A stretch of 64,000 nucleotides of DNA from Psychrosphaera haliotis (GTDB lineage: Bacteria > Pseudomonadota > Gammaproteobacteria > Enterobacterales > Alteromonadaceae). Position numbers and translations under genes: made by a program. A model generated the notes under the pieces. It made no database searches. It was not told the DNA's origin and saw only the letters and a list, made by a program, of their open reading frames with translations. The stretch is from positions 736,580 through 800,579 of the forward strand of contig NZ_WOCD01000001.1 in assembly GCF_009728465.1 (NCBI RefSeq), written 5' to 3'. Positions 46,543-64,000 of this stretch are shown here, in pieces (positions within the stretch are counted from its first letter, which is position 1; every line of letters starts with the position of its first letter).

Positions 46543-48462
46543 TTATGCGTCTTTTGGTTGTTCTTGATCCGATGACGTAGAAGACTCTTCTTTCTGTTCT
46601 TCTGTATTGTCATTGTTAGAGTTATTAGATTTATCACCTTTTTCATTCCAACCCGCTGGTTCGCGAACTTCTTTACGCTCCATTAAATCATCAATTTGTT
46701 TTGCATCAATAGTTTCATATTTCATTAATGCATCTTTCATTGAATGAAGTATGTCCATGTTGTCTTGTAAAATCTGACGAGCACGTTCATAGTTTTTATC
46801 AATAATGGCACGTACTTCTTTATCGATTAAACGAGCAGTCTCATCTGAAATATTCTTATGCTTCGCAGAACTGCGACCCATGAATACTTCACCTTCTTCT
46901 TCGGCATAAAGTAAAGGACCAAGTTTTTCAGAAAGACCCCACTGAGTCACCATCTTAGATGCCAAATCAGTTGCACGTTCAATATCGTTTGACGCGCCAG
47001 TAGAAACTTTTTCATCACCGTAGATAATTTGCTCAGCTAAACGACCACCATATAAGCTAGAGATATTACTTTCTAAATGCTGTTTAGAGTGACTAAAACG
47101 ATCTTTTTCAGGCAAGTACATAGTTACACCAAGGGCTCTACCACGAGGTATAATACTTACTTTATAAACTGGATCGTGTTCAGGAACCATGCGGCCAACA
47201 ATTGCGTGGCCAGCTTCATGATATGCCGTCATTTCTTTTTCAGCGTCGTCCATTACCATGGTCTTACGCTCAGCACCCATCATGATCTTGTCTTTTGCTT
47301 TTTCGAAGTCAGTCATATCAACTAAACGCTTGTCACTTCTTGCAGCAAACAGAGCAGCTTCATTCACTAGGTTCGCTAGATCAGCACCAGAAAAACCAGG
47401 AGTACCACGTGCAATAAGTGCAGGCTCTACATCATTGCTTAAAGGAACTTTGCGCATATGAACATTTAGTATTTGTTCACGGCCGCGAACATCCGGCAAC
47501 CCAACAACAACTTGTCTATCAAAGCGACCTGGGCGAAGTAACGCTGGGTCTAATACGTCAGGTCGGTTAGTAGCAGCAATAACGATGATACCTTCATTAC
47601 CCTCAAAACCGTCCATTTCAACTAACATTTGGTTAAGCGTTTGTTCACGTTCATCATGACCACCGCCCATACCAGCACCACGTTGACGACCTACAGCATC
47701 AATCTCATCTATAAAGATAATACATGGAGCCGACTTTTTAGCTTGGTCAAACATGTCTCTTACACGAGAAGCACCTACACCAACAAACATTTCAACAAAG
47801 TCTGAACCAGAAATTGCGAAGAACGGTACTTTTGCTTCACCAGCTACCGCTTTTGCTAATAGCGTTTTACCTGTACCAGGCTGGCCTACCATTAATACGC
47901 CTTTCGGTATTTTACCGCCAAGCTTTTGGAATTTAGAAGGGTCTTTTAAGTAATCAACCAACTCTTGAACTTCTTCTTTAGCTTCGTCACAACCAGCTAC
48001 GTCTTTAAATGTCGTTTTGATTTGGTCTTCGCCCATTAAACGAGCTTTACTTTTACCGAATGACATGGCGCCTTTACCGCCCCCACCTTGCATTTGGCGC
48101 ATGAAGAAAATCCAAACACCAATTAGTAGTAACATTGGGAACCAAGAAATTAAAATAGACGTAAACAACGATGGCTCTTCAGGCGGAACACCAATAATTC
48201 TTACGTCGTTTTCGATTAAATCATTCAGTAAGTCTTTGTCATATGCAGTTGGAATTAAAGTTTCAAACTTTTCACCGCTGCGTTTAATTCCTTTGATCTG
48301 GCGATCTGAAATTTTAACTTCACGAATTTGACCCTGACGAACGTCTTTGATGAACTGCGTATAGTTTTCAGCGCCACTAGCGGATTCACTCGGTGTAATG
48401 TTGTTAAACACTGACATCAAAGCGACAGCCACAACTAACCAGATTATTAAATTTTTAGCCAT
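46543..48462 (-). CDS. ftsH: ATP-dependent zinc metalloprotease FtsH
   Basis: A 639-residue membrane-anchored AAA+ protease. Two N-terminal membrane segments flank a periplasmic domain; Walker A is [12 protein letters not shown] near residue 195, the second region of homology reads [16 protein letters not shown], and the zinc site is HEAGH near 415. The acidic, serine-rich tail is typical. The start at ATG 48462 (MAKNLI) matches the family; a TTG three codons upstream is less likely. It degrades LpxC, SecY and other membrane proteins in E. coli. Confidence 0.97.
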   Translation of the reverse strand: MAKNLIIWLVVAVALMSVFNNITPSESASGAENYTQFIKDVRQGQIREVKISDRQIKGIKRSGEKFETLIPTAYDKDLLNDLIENDVRIIGVPPEEPSLFTSILISWFPMLLLIGVWIFFMRQMQGGGGKGAMSFGKSKARLMGEDQIKTTFKDVAGCDEAKEEVQELVDYLKDPSKFQKLGGKIPKGVLMVGQPGTGKTLLAKAVAGEAKVPFFAISGSDFVEMFVGVGASRVRDMFDQAKKSAPCIIFIDEIDAVGRQRGAGMGGGHDEREQTLNQMLVEMDGFEGNEGIIVIAATNRPDVLDPALLRPGRFDRQVVVGLPDVRGREQILNVHMRKVPLSNDVEPALIARGTPGFSGADLANLVNEAALFAARSDKRLVDMTDFEKAKDKIMMGAERKTMVMDDAEKEMTAYHEAGHAIVGRMVPEHDPVYKVSIIPRGRALGVTMYLPEKDRFSHSKQHLESNISSLYGGRLAEQIIYGDEKVSTGASNDIERATDLASKMVTQWGLSEKLGPLLYAEEEGEVFMGRSSAKHKNISDETARLIDKEVRAIIDKNYERARQILQDNMDILHSMKDALMKYETIDAKQIDDLMERKEVREPAGWNEKGDKSNNSNNDNTEEQKEESSTSSDQEQPKDA

Positions 48463-48510
48463 ATCACTCAAAGGAATAACCTCTTCCTGTTATTAATTAA
48501 TTTAAGATTA

Positions 48511-49140
48511 CTACAGTTTGTAACCTGTCGCTACTACGTACACCTCTCGAGATCTCGCTCTTGAGGATTCCGGTTTTCTTATTTTCACAACTTTAAACGC
48601 TGCTCTCATGTCTTTTACAAACTGGTCAAAGCCTTCGCCTTGGAACACTTTAACCACAAACTTGCCATCTTTTCCTAGTACTTGATTACACATATCAAGT
48701 GCCAGTTCTACCAAATACATAGAACCTGACTGATCGATCGCGTCATTACCACTTAAGTTTGGAGCCATGTCAGACATAACTAAATCTACAGTACGTCCGT
48801 TTATACGATCTAACAACGCATTTAGAACACTTTCTTCTCTAAAGTCGCCTTGTAAAAAGTCAACACCTACAATTGGATCCATAGGCAATATGTCGCAAGC
48901 GATAAGAGTACCGCTGTTACCAATGTAATCAGCCGCATACTGAGACCATCCGCCAGGGGCTGCACCGAGGTCTACCACAGTATCACCTGGCTTCATCAAC
49001 TTGTCTTTCTTTTGAAGCTCTTCTATTTTGAAATAGGCACGTGAACGCAATCCGCGTTTATTCGCTTCTTTTACGTATTTGTCATTTACGTGCTCTTCTA
49101 ACCAGCGTTTACTACTAGCCGAACGTTTATCTTTTGCCAT
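48511..49140 (-). CDS. rlmE: 23S rRNA (uridine(2552)-2'-O)-methyltransferase
   Basis: A 209-residue SAM enzyme that methylates U2552 in the ribosomal A loop. Motif [16 protein letters not shown] is at about residues 54-68, the catalytic aspartate lies in [11 protein letters not shown], and a lysine in [11 protein letters not shown]. It sits 48 bp before ftsH, the classical rlmE-ftsH (ftsJ-ftsH) unit, and is divergent from yhbY. Confidence 0.96.
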   Translation of the reverse strand: MAKDKRSASSKRWLEEHVNDKYVKEANKRGLRSRAYFKIEELQKKDKLMKPGDTVVDLGAAPGGWSQYAADYIGNSGTLIACDILPMDPIVGVDFLQGDFREESVLNALLDRINGRTVDLVMSDMAPNLSGNDAIDQSGSMYLVELALDMCNQVLGKDGKFVVKVFQGEGFDQFVKDMRAAFKVVKIRKPESSRARSREVYVVATGYKL

Positions 49141-49226
49141 ATGTCAGTTTATAAATTGGTAATAAGCTTAAGGTGGGGTAGAATATCGTTAATTCAAGTA
49201 ATTATCATTGTTAAATTTGAGACTAG

Positions 49227-49526
49227 ATGAAATTAACTAATAAACAAATACAATTTTTACGTGGCGAAGCGCATTCGCTTAAGCCTGTCGTTCAATTAGG
49301 TTCAAATGGATTTACTGAAGGTGTTTTGGCTGAAATCGAAAACTCTTTAGAAATTCACGAGCTTATAAAAGTTAAAATCCCGGCTCAAGACCGAGAAGAA
49401 TTAAACCTTTATGTGGATGCTATTATTCGTGAGAGCAAAGCGGTTAAAGTTCAGCTTATAGGTAAAACCTTAGTACTGTTCAAACAGGCTAAAGAACCTC
49501 GAATCCTATTGCCAAAAGGTAAGTAA
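49227..49526 (+). CDS. yhbY: Ribosome assembly RNA-binding protein YhbY
   Basis: A 99-residue CRM-domain protein associated with 50S precursors. The motif VQLGSNGFTEGVLAEIENSLEIHELIKVK is typical, as is the C-terminal QLIGKTLVLFKQ. It is divergent from rlmE, as in E. coli. A good terminator follows at 49564. Confidence 0.95.
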   Translation: MKLTNKQIQFLRGEAHSLKPVVQLGSNGFTEGVLAEIENSLEIHELIKVKIPAQDREELNLYVDAIIRESKAVKVQLIGKTLVLFKQAKEPRILLPKGK

Positions 49527-49563
49527 GCATCACAACTCGTTTTAGTTAAAACGAATATCATCA

Positions 49564-49595
49564 AAAGCCATTGCTAAACGCAGTGGCTTTTTTTT
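49564..49595 (+). terminator. Terminator behind yhbY
   Basis: AAAGCCATTG and CAGTGGCTTT form a 10-bp stem with one G-T pair and a 7-base loop, then eight T. Confidence 0.9.
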
Positions 49596-49676
49596 ACCTC
49601 AAATAAATACAAACCCGCATAAATTTATAAACAGTGTCTATATTTAAAGTTACATATACTAACTTGAACTTCCCAT

Positions 49677-51215
49677 ATGACTCTTGATTTCTTATCTAAA
49701 AGCAACATCGACGTTCCTCAAGAACAATGGAATGTTCTCATTGTGGATGATGAAGAGGATATTCATACCATTACCAAAATGGCGTTAAAGCGCTTTGAAT
49801 TTGAGGGAAAGTCACTTAACTTTATTAGTGCTTACAGTGCTGAAGAAGCTCGCGAAACATTACAAGAATATAAAGAGCTAGCACTTATCTTTCTAGATGT
49901 CGTTATGGAAACGGATGATGCTGGCCTTCAATTTGTAGAATGGCTTCGAAACGAAAATAAAAACCAAATGACAAGAGTGATTTTAAGAACCGGGCAGCCT
50001 GGTCAAGCGCCGGAAGAAGAAGTCATTATGAAATACGACATTAATGATTATAAACAAAAGACTGAGCTTGATAGAAGACGTCTTTTTACCGCAGTTATTT
50101 CAGCTTTAAGAGGCTACCGTGACCTCAGAGAGATTGATGAAACAAGGAAGTATGAACAAGAGTTTAAACATGGCCTTGAAAAAGTAATTGAAGCAACAGC
50201 AAATGTCATGGAAGAACAGAGGTTGACTAGCTTTTTCCAAGGGTTACTTCAACAAGTTTTATCTATTTTAAGGTTTGAACAAAAGGGGGCATTAATAAAA
50301 ATTACCAATGCGGGAGGAACAATTTATGACAAAAGTGATTTTAAAGTCATAACTCAAATTGGAACTGATCTAGAAAATCAGTTAGATGAGAATCTTAAAA
50401 ACCTCATGAACACTGCAATAAAAATTGAGGAGTCCGTATTTGAAGATGATACCTTTATCGCTTATTTACCCTCTCTATCAGCGCAAGAAAGCCTTATTTA
50501 TCTCAAAGGTGTTGATTTAAACCAAATCAAAGAAATAGATATCAAACTGTTGCAAATGTTTTGTAGAAGCGCAGGTATAGCCTTCGACAATCTGATGATG
50601 AAAACCCAAGTGCAAAACACCCAAGCTGAAGTAATTAATCGTTTAGGAAATGCCGTAGAGTCTAGGTCCAAAGAGTCAGGGAACCATATAAGAAGAATGT
50701 CTGCCTTCTCAGGTATTATCGCTGAGCAATTAAAACTATCTACTTATGAGTGTGAAATCCTAGAATTAGCAACTCCAATGCACGACATTGGAAAGATTGC
50801 GACACCGGATAGTATTTTGCTTAAACCGGGACGATTGGACTTGTCAGAATTTGAAATAATGAAGCAGCACGCCACCATCGGCTATGAGATATTAGCTGGT
50901 TCAGAACTCCCCATTATTGTAGCTGCAGCGACGATAGCTCATCAACATCACGAAAAGTTTGATGGTAGCGGATATCCCCATGGGCTAAAGGGAAGTGAGA
51001 TCCATATATATTCAAGGATAGTTGCTGTCGCAGATGTATTCGACGCATTACTTCACAAGCGTTGCTATAAGCCTGCATGGACTCTTAACGATGTTCTTAG
51101 CCTTATAGAAGAACAAAGAGGTAAGCATTTTGATCCTGAAGTGGTAGATGCATTTTTTGAGTGCATTGAAAAGCTCATAATAGCAAATACTGAACTCACT
51201 GATAGCGAGGAGTAG
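49677..51215 (+). CDS. Response regulator with REC, DUF3369 and HD-GYP domains
   Basis: A 512-residue regulator. The receiver domain (about 18-145) has the acidic pair in IVDDEEDIH and the phospho-acceptor Asp74 in IFLDVVME. DUF3369 follows (about 170-310). The HD-GYP domain has HDIGKI near 368 and HHEKFDGSGYPHG near 424-436, with all residues of the active form, so it should hydrolyse cyclic di-GMP. A histidine kinase gene begins 8 bp downstream; the pair likely forms a two-component system. Confidence 0.92.
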   Translation: MTLDFLSKSNIDVPQEQWNVLIVDDEEDIHTITKMALKRFEFEGKSLNFISAYSAEEARETLQEYKELALIFLDVVMETDDAGLQFVEWLRNENKNQMTRVILRTGQPGQAPEEEVIMKYDINDYKQKTELDRRRLFTAVISALRGYRDLREIDETRKYEQEFKHGLEKVIEATANVMEEQRLTSFFQGLLQQVLSILRFEQKGALIKITNAGGTIYDKSDFKVITQIGTDLENQLDENLKNLMNTAIKIEESVFEDDTFIAYLPSLSAQESLIYLKGVDLNQIKEIDIKLLQMFCRSAGIAFDNLMMKTQVQNTQAEVINRLGNAVESRSKESGNHIRRMSAFSGIIAEQLKLSTYECEILELATPMHDIGKIATPDSILLKPGRLDLSEFEIMKQHATIGYEILAGSELPIIVAAATIAHQHHEKFDGSGYPHGLKGSEIHIYSRIVAVADVFDALLHKRCYKPAWTLNDVLSLIEEQRGKHFDPEVVDAFFECIEKLIIANTELTDSEE

Positions 51216-51223
51216 TATCTATT

Positions 51224-52534
51224 ATGCCTTCCAATACTATTTCAGATAACAGTCTTGCTGTATCAGATAAAGATATTATTACTGCGTTAATTGACATTTC
51301 GAAACTTATCACAGAAAAAAGTAAATCTTCTGATTTATATGAAAAAATACACCAAATCATAAGCAAAGTGATCTTGGTTCGCAATATAGCAATAGCAGAG
51401 GTTAATAACTTTAACCAAACAATGAAACTGAATTATTTTGTTGACGAAATGGATGGCAACTCATTTCAAGATAAAACAATAGATATTGGAAATGGCCTAT
51501 CAGCATTTGCTATTAACGCAAAAAAACCTATTAAACTTGACCAAAGCGAGATATTAAAGCTTCAAAGCAGTGGTCAAATAGAGCGTATCTATGGAACCAT
51601 GTGCCATAGTTGGATCGGCATTCCTATTATCAATGGCAAAGACGTTTTTGGATTAATAATAGTCCAAAGTTACTCACCTAGTTTTACCTATAGCGAAAGA
51701 GACTTAGAAATTCTGACTTTTGTCGGCTCAAACATAAATATTTTAATGCAACAAAAACGAATTGAGGCCGAGGATAAACTAATTAGAGAGGAAATGTTAC
51801 AAAAGGATAAAATGGCTTCATTGGGCCAACTAGTTGCAGGTATAGCACATGAAATAAATACCCCTCTTGGCGTCTGTGTAACTGGTATATCAAACCTTTA
51901 TGAAGAGCATACCGTCTTCAAAAAAGCAGCTGTAAACGGGCTTGTCACTGAAAAGCAATTTAACAATTTTATCGAAGATGTAGGTGAAACTTGCAGCATC
52001 ATTAAAAGTAATGTTGAGAGAGCGAGTCGATTAATCTCAAGCTTTAAACAAGTCGCAGTCGACCAGTCATCAGAAACAATACGATTAATTAATATTAAAA
52101 ACTATATTAACGAAACTATCCAATCACTAAACCCTCTCATTAAAAAAACTAAACATTCTATTACCGTAACCAGCCCTGATTGTTTAGAACTTAAAACCCA
52201 ACCCGGTGCGCTATCGCAACTAATAACTAATTTAATTACTAACTCATTTATTCACGGTTTTGAAGACGTCAAGCGTGGTGAAATTGAGATAATAGTCACT
52301 GAACAAGATAGTAAATTAGAGATTATCTATAAAGATAATGGTAAAGGTATGGACGAAGAGCAAAGTACAAAGTTCTTTGACCCATTTTTTACCACAAAAA
52401 GAGGTTCAGGCGGCAGTGGCTTAGGCGGCCATATTATCTTTAATATTGTCGCGACTTCATTAAAAGGGTCAATCAAATTAGAAACAGCAATAGGAAAGGG
52501 TTGTAAATTTATAATAGCTATTCCAAAGGTTTAA
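51224..52534 (+). CDS. GAF-domain sensor histidine kinase
   Basis: A 436-residue cytoplasmic kinase with no membrane segment or signal peptide. A GAF domain (about 25-175) is followed by a dimerisation helix with the phospho-acceptor His209 in VAGIAHEINTPLG and an ATPase domain with N-box ITNLITNSFIHGF, G1 DNGKGMD, F-box FFDPFFTTKRG and G2 GSGGSGLGG. It is encoded directly after the HD-GYP regulator and probably phosphorylates it in response to a soluble signal. Confidence 0.92.
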   Translation: MPSNTISDNSLAVSDKDIITALIDISKLITEKSKSSDLYEKIHQIISKVILVRNIAIAEVNNFNQTMKLNYFVDEMDGNSFQDKTIDIGNGLSAFAINAKKPIKLDQSEILKLQSSGQIERIYGTMCHSWIGIPIINGKDVFGLIIVQSYSPSFTYSERDLEILTFVGSNINILMQQKRIEAEDKLIREEMLQKDKMASLGQLVAGIAHEINTPLGVCVTGISNLYEEHTVFKKAAVNGLVTEKQFNNFIEDVGETCSIIKSNVERASRLISSFKQVAVDQSSETIRLINIKNYINETIQSLNPLIKKTKHSITVTSPDCLELKTQPGALSQLITNLITNSFIHGFEDVKRGEIEIIVTEQDSKLEIIYKDNGKGMDEEQSTKFFDPFFTTKRGSGGSGLGGHIIFNIVATSLKGSIKLETAIGKGCKFIIAIPKV

Positions 52535-52593
52535 ACGCTGAATTCCAAACATAAAACCGAGAAAAAGTAGTCAGGTGGTAAATTCCAGGCAAT

Positions 52594-52624
52594 AAAAAAA
52601 CCCCTCGCACAACGTGCAAGGGGT
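52594..52624 (-). terminator. rRNA operon 1 terminator T2
   Basis: On the minus strand ACCCCTTGCAC-GTT-GTGCGAGGGGT is followed by TTTTTTTATT. The same hairpin lies at 59156-59184 behind the second operon. Confidence 0.9.
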
Positions 52625-52644
52625 CAGTATGGGAGCCTGCCGGT

Positions 52645-52664
52645 CGACTGCATGGATGCAGTCG
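52645..52664. repeat. Hairpin with CATGGATG core between rrn terminators
   Basis: CGACTGCAT-GG-ATGCAGTCG, a perfect 9-bp inverted repeat around two bases. The same element is at 59205-59224, and a related one with the same core is at 59086-59099. Confidence 0.8.
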
Positions 52665-52738
52665 GTTGATTGCGTCGGGAACGAGCAATCTAGAGCTTTA
52701 GCGAGCCGCCTTAATTGCTTAACGCCTAGAACGAAAAA

Positions 52739-52764
52739 ATCCCCCGCACATATGTACGAGGGAT
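52739..52764 (-). terminator. rRNA operon 1 terminator T1
   Basis: ATCCCTCGTACA and TGCGGGGGAT pair with a few G-T pairs around TATG on the minus strand, then TTTTTT. It is 13 bp past the 5S 3' end. Confidence 0.85.
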
Positions 52765-52776
52765 TATTCAATTGGG

Positions 52777-52894
52777 AGCCTGGCGGTGAGCTACTCTCGC
52801 ATAGCAAATGCTACACTACCATCGCCGCAGCTGCGTTTCACTTCTGAGTTCGAAATGGAATCAGGTGGGTCCACAGCGCTATTGCCACCAGGCA
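52777..52894 (-). rRNA. rrf: 5S rRNA, operon 1
   Basis: About 118 bases from TGCCTGG to CCAGGCT, whose ends pair as in all 5S rRNAs. The CCCACCTGATTCCATTTCGAA part is characteristic of gammaproteobacteria. Ends are judged by eye. Confidence 0.95.
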
Positions 52895-53025
52895 AAGCTG
52901 TTTGTAATCGATGTTTTATAAACACCGCTTACTTAAATTGTCTTAACAATTAGAAAGCTGAAATAAGGTAATATTGTTTGTAATAATTCTGACCATCAGT
53001 GCTCAAGAACACTTAAGCGTTGTAT

Positions 53026-55902
<2,877 letters not shown>

Positions 55903-56104
55903 ATACAACCTTAAATGCTCTCGCAGATTCAGTAGTATATTATGTGTCATATTTATTGGTTACTTGACTTGTATAAGGCCAAGAACCTGACATAAATAAC
56001 GCTTGAGTTTTCTCTTACAGTGATAATCAAAATTATTTTTTTAGTTGTTGAATAACAAATAAATAAACAATAATGTTTACCTTATTTTTTATCAGCTTTC
56101 CAAA

Positions 56105-56117
56105 TTGTTAAAGAGCA
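56105..56117 (-). promoter_or_regulatory. boxA antitermination element in the 16S-23S spacer
   Basis: TGCTCTTTAACAA on the minus strand upstream of 23S; a related TTCTTTAACAA lies in the 16S leader at 58263-58273. These recruit Nus factors in rRNA operons. Confidence 0.75.
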
Positions 56118-56200
56118 TGAGTTTATAAAAAACTCTAAACGATGCACACTAACTAATGTGTATGGTTTAGGGTTTTGAATCGAGAAACTGAGTGTCAGTA

Positions 56201-56276
56201 TGGTGGAGCTACGCGGGATCGAACCGCGGACCTCTTGAATGCAAATCAAGCGCTCTCCCAGCTGAGCTATAGCCCC
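56201..56276 (-). tRNA. tRNA-Ala (anticodon TGC), operon 1
   Basis: A 76-base tRNA with CCA; acceptor GGGGCTA/TAGCTCC with a wobble pair, anticodon loop TTTGCAT. Located in the 16S-23S spacer next to 23S. Confidence 0.96.
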
Positions 56277-56389
56277 ATACTGAAGTCACGTCATTAAAAC
56301 GATTGTCCAAATCACATTTGACAAGGCATTTTGTTACGCGGTTTAGACTATCTAAACAAGTAACGAAATAACGCAGTCAGGTGAGATTT

Positions 56390-56466
<77 letters not shown>

Positions 56467-56574
56467 ATCGTTTATGCTACAAACTCTCGAATGCAGCTAA
56501 CAGCTTGCAGCTTTCTCGCTCATTATTCGTAATTAATTATTTGTGTGAACACTTCGAAGGTGTAACTTCGTATA

Positions 56575-58108
<1,534 letters not shown>

Positions 58109-58324
58109 AAAGTTTAATCGCTACCCATTGAATTCTGTTCAAATAAATTTCGTTCAGACACTCAATTGATAGTTACAAGTACTAAGCTGCCTTCCGAAGA
58201 AGAACCTTAGTGTGTTTTGTTACTACTCATCGGAGTGCCCACACAAATAATTAATTACAAATTGTTAAAGAACGTTTAGAGCCTTTCTGCTCTTGGTCTC
58301 GACTCTGTCTCAACCGGGATGCGC

Positions 58325-58352
58325 ATTCTACACTTCCCTAATTCGTTGTCAA
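58325..58352 (-). promoter_or_regulatory. rrn operon 1 promoter P2
   Basis: On the minus strand TTGACA, 16 bases, then TAGAAT, followed by the GC-rich GCGCATCC typical of stringently controlled rRNA promoters. About 215 bp upstream of 16S. Confidence 0.8.
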
Positions 58353-58471
58353 CGTTTTTAGTAAATCTTTTTCGTTATTTTGAAGAAGTTTTCTAAACCG
58401 TTTTGAGTCAATCCAAACCACCTTCACTTAACGTTTCAAGCCGTTTGATGTCTCCCTGACAACGAGGACGC

Positions 58472-58499
58472 ATTATAGAGATCTAATTACGTTGCGCAA
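58472..58499 (-). promoter_or_regulatory. rrn operon 1 promoter P1
   Basis: On the minus strand TTGCGC, 16 bases, then TATAAT and GCGTCC. A/T-rich sequence upstream (AACAAAAG, AAAAACAC) could act as an UP element. Together with P2 it gives the tandem promoter arrangement of rRNA operons. Confidence 0.75.
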
Positions 58500-59035
58500 G
58501 CGCTTTTGTTAAAAAAGTGTGTTTTTCTTGTTGTTCGGCTAAATATGTATCGATATGGGTTGTTTTCATACGACAACTGTCAGTTTTGATTAAAAAATCA
58601 CTCTACTTAATGCTGTTTGGAACCAGCTGCAATGTATTGCCAGCGTTTATAGATACCGAGTGTTTGGCCGCTTGGGACTGCAAATACAAGCGTGTTTGAC
58701 GCTTTTATGGGTATAAACTAAAAAAACTAGACTATAGGACAACCTCTTTTTCTACTGGTTTTTATTCCGCCCCAGTCATCTCACAAAGCTTTTCCGTGTT
58801 CGAATCTATTCAAAGTAAAATAGCCATCATTCACAGTTATTAATTAGCTTAAAAACGCTACAAGAATAAAACCACGCATGGCTTAGTGATAAAAGTAGAC
58901 ATAAAAAGCGCTAATTTCCAAAGTTATTGCGCAATTATTCATGATTTTTAAAAAAGTTCATAGGAAGGAAGCGTTCGTTGGAAGAACGTTGTAGAAACAA
59001 TAAACCAAAAAAACGAGATAACAGAGACGTCAGTC
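58500..59035. other. Inter-operon region without a recognised gene
   Basis: Between the P1 promoter of operon 1 and the last terminator of operon 2. No reading frame with a convincing start and coding pattern was found. The only candidate, 60 codons at 58517-58699, has no ribosome binding site or recognisable motif. The stretch is A/T-rich and may hold upstream activating sites. Confidence 0.5.
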
Positions 59036-59073
59036 GAATTCCAAGCAATAAAACCCCGACGCAAAACAGGGTA
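59036..59073 (-). terminator. Third terminator-like module behind operon 2
   Basis: On the minus strand ACCCTG and CGGGGT form a short stem, followed by TTTTATTGCTTGGAATT. The tail resembles that of T2 (TTTTATTGCCTGGAATT in operon 1). This module is present only behind operon 2. Confidence 0.55.
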
Positions 59074-59085
59074 CTCAAGTGCTGC

Positions 59086-59099
59086 GAAGGCATGGATGC
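59086..59099. repeat. Small hairpin with CATGGATG core
   Basis: AGGCAT-GG-ATGCCT inverted repeat, sharing its core with the hairpins at 52645 and 59205. Confidence 0.65.
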
Positions 59100-59155
59100 C
59101 TAGGAGCGACCGAGGGAGAGCGCATTTCGAGTGAATTGGATAAATCGCAGGCAAT

Positions 59156-59184
59156 AAAAACCCCTCGCACAACGTGCAAGGGGT
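59156..59184 (-). terminator. rRNA operon 2 terminator T2
   Basis: Same hairpin as at 52594-52624, but with five instead of seven T in the tail. Confidence 0.88.
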
Positions 59185-59204
59185 CAGTATGGGAGCCTGC
59201 CGGT

Positions 59205-59224
59205 CGACTGCATGGATGCAGTCG
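59205..59224. repeat. Hairpin with CATGGATG core, operon 2 copy
   Basis: Identical to the inverted repeat at 52645-52664, in the same place relative to the terminators. Confidence 0.8.
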
Positions 59225-59298
59225 GTTGATTGCGTCGGGAACGAGCAATCTAGAGCTTTAGCGAGCCGCCTTAATTGCTTAACGCCTAGAACGAAAAA

Positions 59299-59324
59299 AT
59301 CCCCCGCACATATGTACGAGGGAT
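59299..59324 (-). terminator. rRNA operon 2 terminator T1
   Basis: Identical to the T1 hairpin of operon 1, offset 6560 bp. Confidence 0.85.
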
Positions 59325-59336
59325 TATTCAATTGGG

Positions 59337-59454
59337 AGCCTGGCGGTGAGCTACTCTCGCATAGCAAATGCTACACTACCATCGCCGCAGCTGCGTTTCA
59401 CTTCTGAGTTCGAAATGGAATCAGGTGGGTCCACAGCGCTATTGCCACCAGGCA
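59337..59454 (-). rRNA. rrf: 5S rRNA, operon 2
   Basis: Identical to the 5S of operon 1 as far as I compared, offset by exactly 6560 bp. Confidence 0.95.
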
Positions 59455-59585
59455 AAGCTGTTTGTAATCGATGTTTTATAAACACCGCTTACTTAAATTG
59501 TCTTAACAATTAGAAAGCTGAAATAAGGTAATATTGTTTGTAATAATTCTGACCATCAGTGCTCAAGAACACTTAAGCGTTGTAT

Positions 59586-62457
<2,872 letters not shown>

Positions 62458-62750
62458 ATACAACCTTAATGCTCTCGCAGATTCAGTCGTATTTATGTGT
62501 CATATTTATTGGTTACTTGACTTGTATAAGGTCAAGAACCTGACAAAATAACGCTTGAGTTTTCTCTTACAGTGATAATCAAATTATTTTTTAGTTGTTG
62601 AATAACAAATAAAATAACAAAATGTTTACCTTATTTTTTTATCAGCTTTCCAAATTGTTAAAGAGCATGAGTTTATAAAAAAACTCTAAACGATGCACAC
62701 TAACTAATGTGTAGGTTTAGGGTTTTGAATCGAGAAACTGAGTGTCAGTA

Positions 62751-62825
62751 TGGTGGAGCTACGCGGGATCGAACCGCGGACCTCTTGAATGCAATCAAGC
62801 GCTCTCCCAGCTGAGCTATAGCCCC
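62751..62825 (-). tRNA. tRNA-Ala (TGC), operon 2, one base short in the anticodon loop
   Basis: Matches the operon 1 copy except for one missing base in the anticodon loop (TTGCAT instead of TTTGCAT), leaving six loop bases. Probably a sequencing error, given the error pattern around it. Confidence 0.85.
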
Positions 62826-62936
62826 ATACTGAAGTCACGTCATTAAAACGATTGTCCAAATCACATTGACAAGGCATTTGTTACGCGGTTTAGACTATCT
62901 AAACAAGTAACGAAATAACGCAGTCAGGTGAGATTT

Positions 62937-63013
<77 letters not shown>

Positions 63014-63118
63014 ATCGTTTATGCTACAACTCTCGAATGCAGCTAACAGCTTGCAGCTTTCTCGCTCATTATTCGTAATTAATTATTGTGTGAACACTTC
63101 GAAGGTGAACTTCGTATA

Positions 63119-64000
<882 letters not shown>

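Noticed and set aside
52571..52807. Frame of 78 codons over the 5S terminator region (also at 58948-59367)
   Set aside because: It overlaps 5S rRNA, two terminators and the hairpin repeats, with no coding signature.
58517..58699. Possible small gene of 60 codons upstream of rRNA operon 1
   Set aside because: No ribosome binding site, cysteine-rich random-looking composition, and it overlaps the likely UP element region.

Overview
The window looks like chromosomal DNA of a marine gammaproteobacterium of the order Alteromonadales (Colwelliaceae/Thalassotalea-like). This is inferred from the AT-rich base composition, from housekeeping gene orders typical of the order (rppH-ptsP-lgt-thyA; rlmE-ftsH-folP-glmM-tpiA-secG-tRNA-Leu; holD-rimI) and from a FlgT/FlgP pair of the kind used by sheathed or sodium-driven polar flagella. 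No phage, transposase, integrase, CRISPR array or defence island was seen.

Layout. 0-7 kb: a fused transporter/spermidine-synthase-like protein (cut by the left edge), holD-rimI, an intact tRNA-Trp followed by two degenerate tRNA-Trp-like copies in a 164-bp tandem repeat, rlmA, a secreted peroxiredoxin, a zinc-ribbon methyltransferase, a DUF2750 protein and an unknown membrane protein. 7-11 kb: a TonB-dependent receptor one base downstream of a sterol-desaturase-family hydroxylase. 11-17 kb: a lipoprotein, thyA, lgt, a TauE/SafE exporter, ptsP and rppH in one direction. 17-25 kb: mutH, a DUF1415 gene, a DPP-IV-like peptidase, tyrS, dgt and a DUF4124-like gene. 25-32 kb: yigZ, an ion channel, a lipoprotein, gabD with a DJ-1/PfpI gene and a divergent LysR regulator, a DUF2058 gene and an amidohydrolase. 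32-40 kb: an RND efflux pump with its adaptor, flgP and flgT, an Hpt protein and a solute-binding-like protein. 40-49.5 kb: yghU, a YgjP-like metallopeptidase, yegD, tRNA-Leu and the secG-tpiA-glmM-folP-ftsH-rlmE block with divergent yhbY. 49.6-52.5 kb: a REC-DUF3369-HD-GYP response regulator and a GAF histidine kinase. 52.5-64 kb: two rRNA operons (16S, tRNA-Ile, tRNA-Ala, 23S, 5S) in tandem on the minus strand. The second is cut inside 16S by the right edge.

The most striking sequence-level pattern is a set of eight single-base frameshifts, mostly in short A or T runs, that break seven otherwise recognisable genes: ptsP, mutH, DUF1415, DPP-IV, dgt (twice), the DUF4124-like gene and ygjP. 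The second rRNA operon also carries single-base differences, mostly deletions relative to the first copy and crowding toward the window end. That points to sequencing or assembly error for the rRNA copy and makes error a serious explanation for the coding frameshifts. One of them, in ptsP, falls exactly on an in-phase A-AAA-AAG heptamer followed at once by a stop, the layout of the dnaX-type -1 frameshift, so it should be checked before being dismissed. Other unexplained structures are the tRNA-Trp-like repeats and a 15-bp tandem array behind yghU that repeats an in-frame stop codon seven times.
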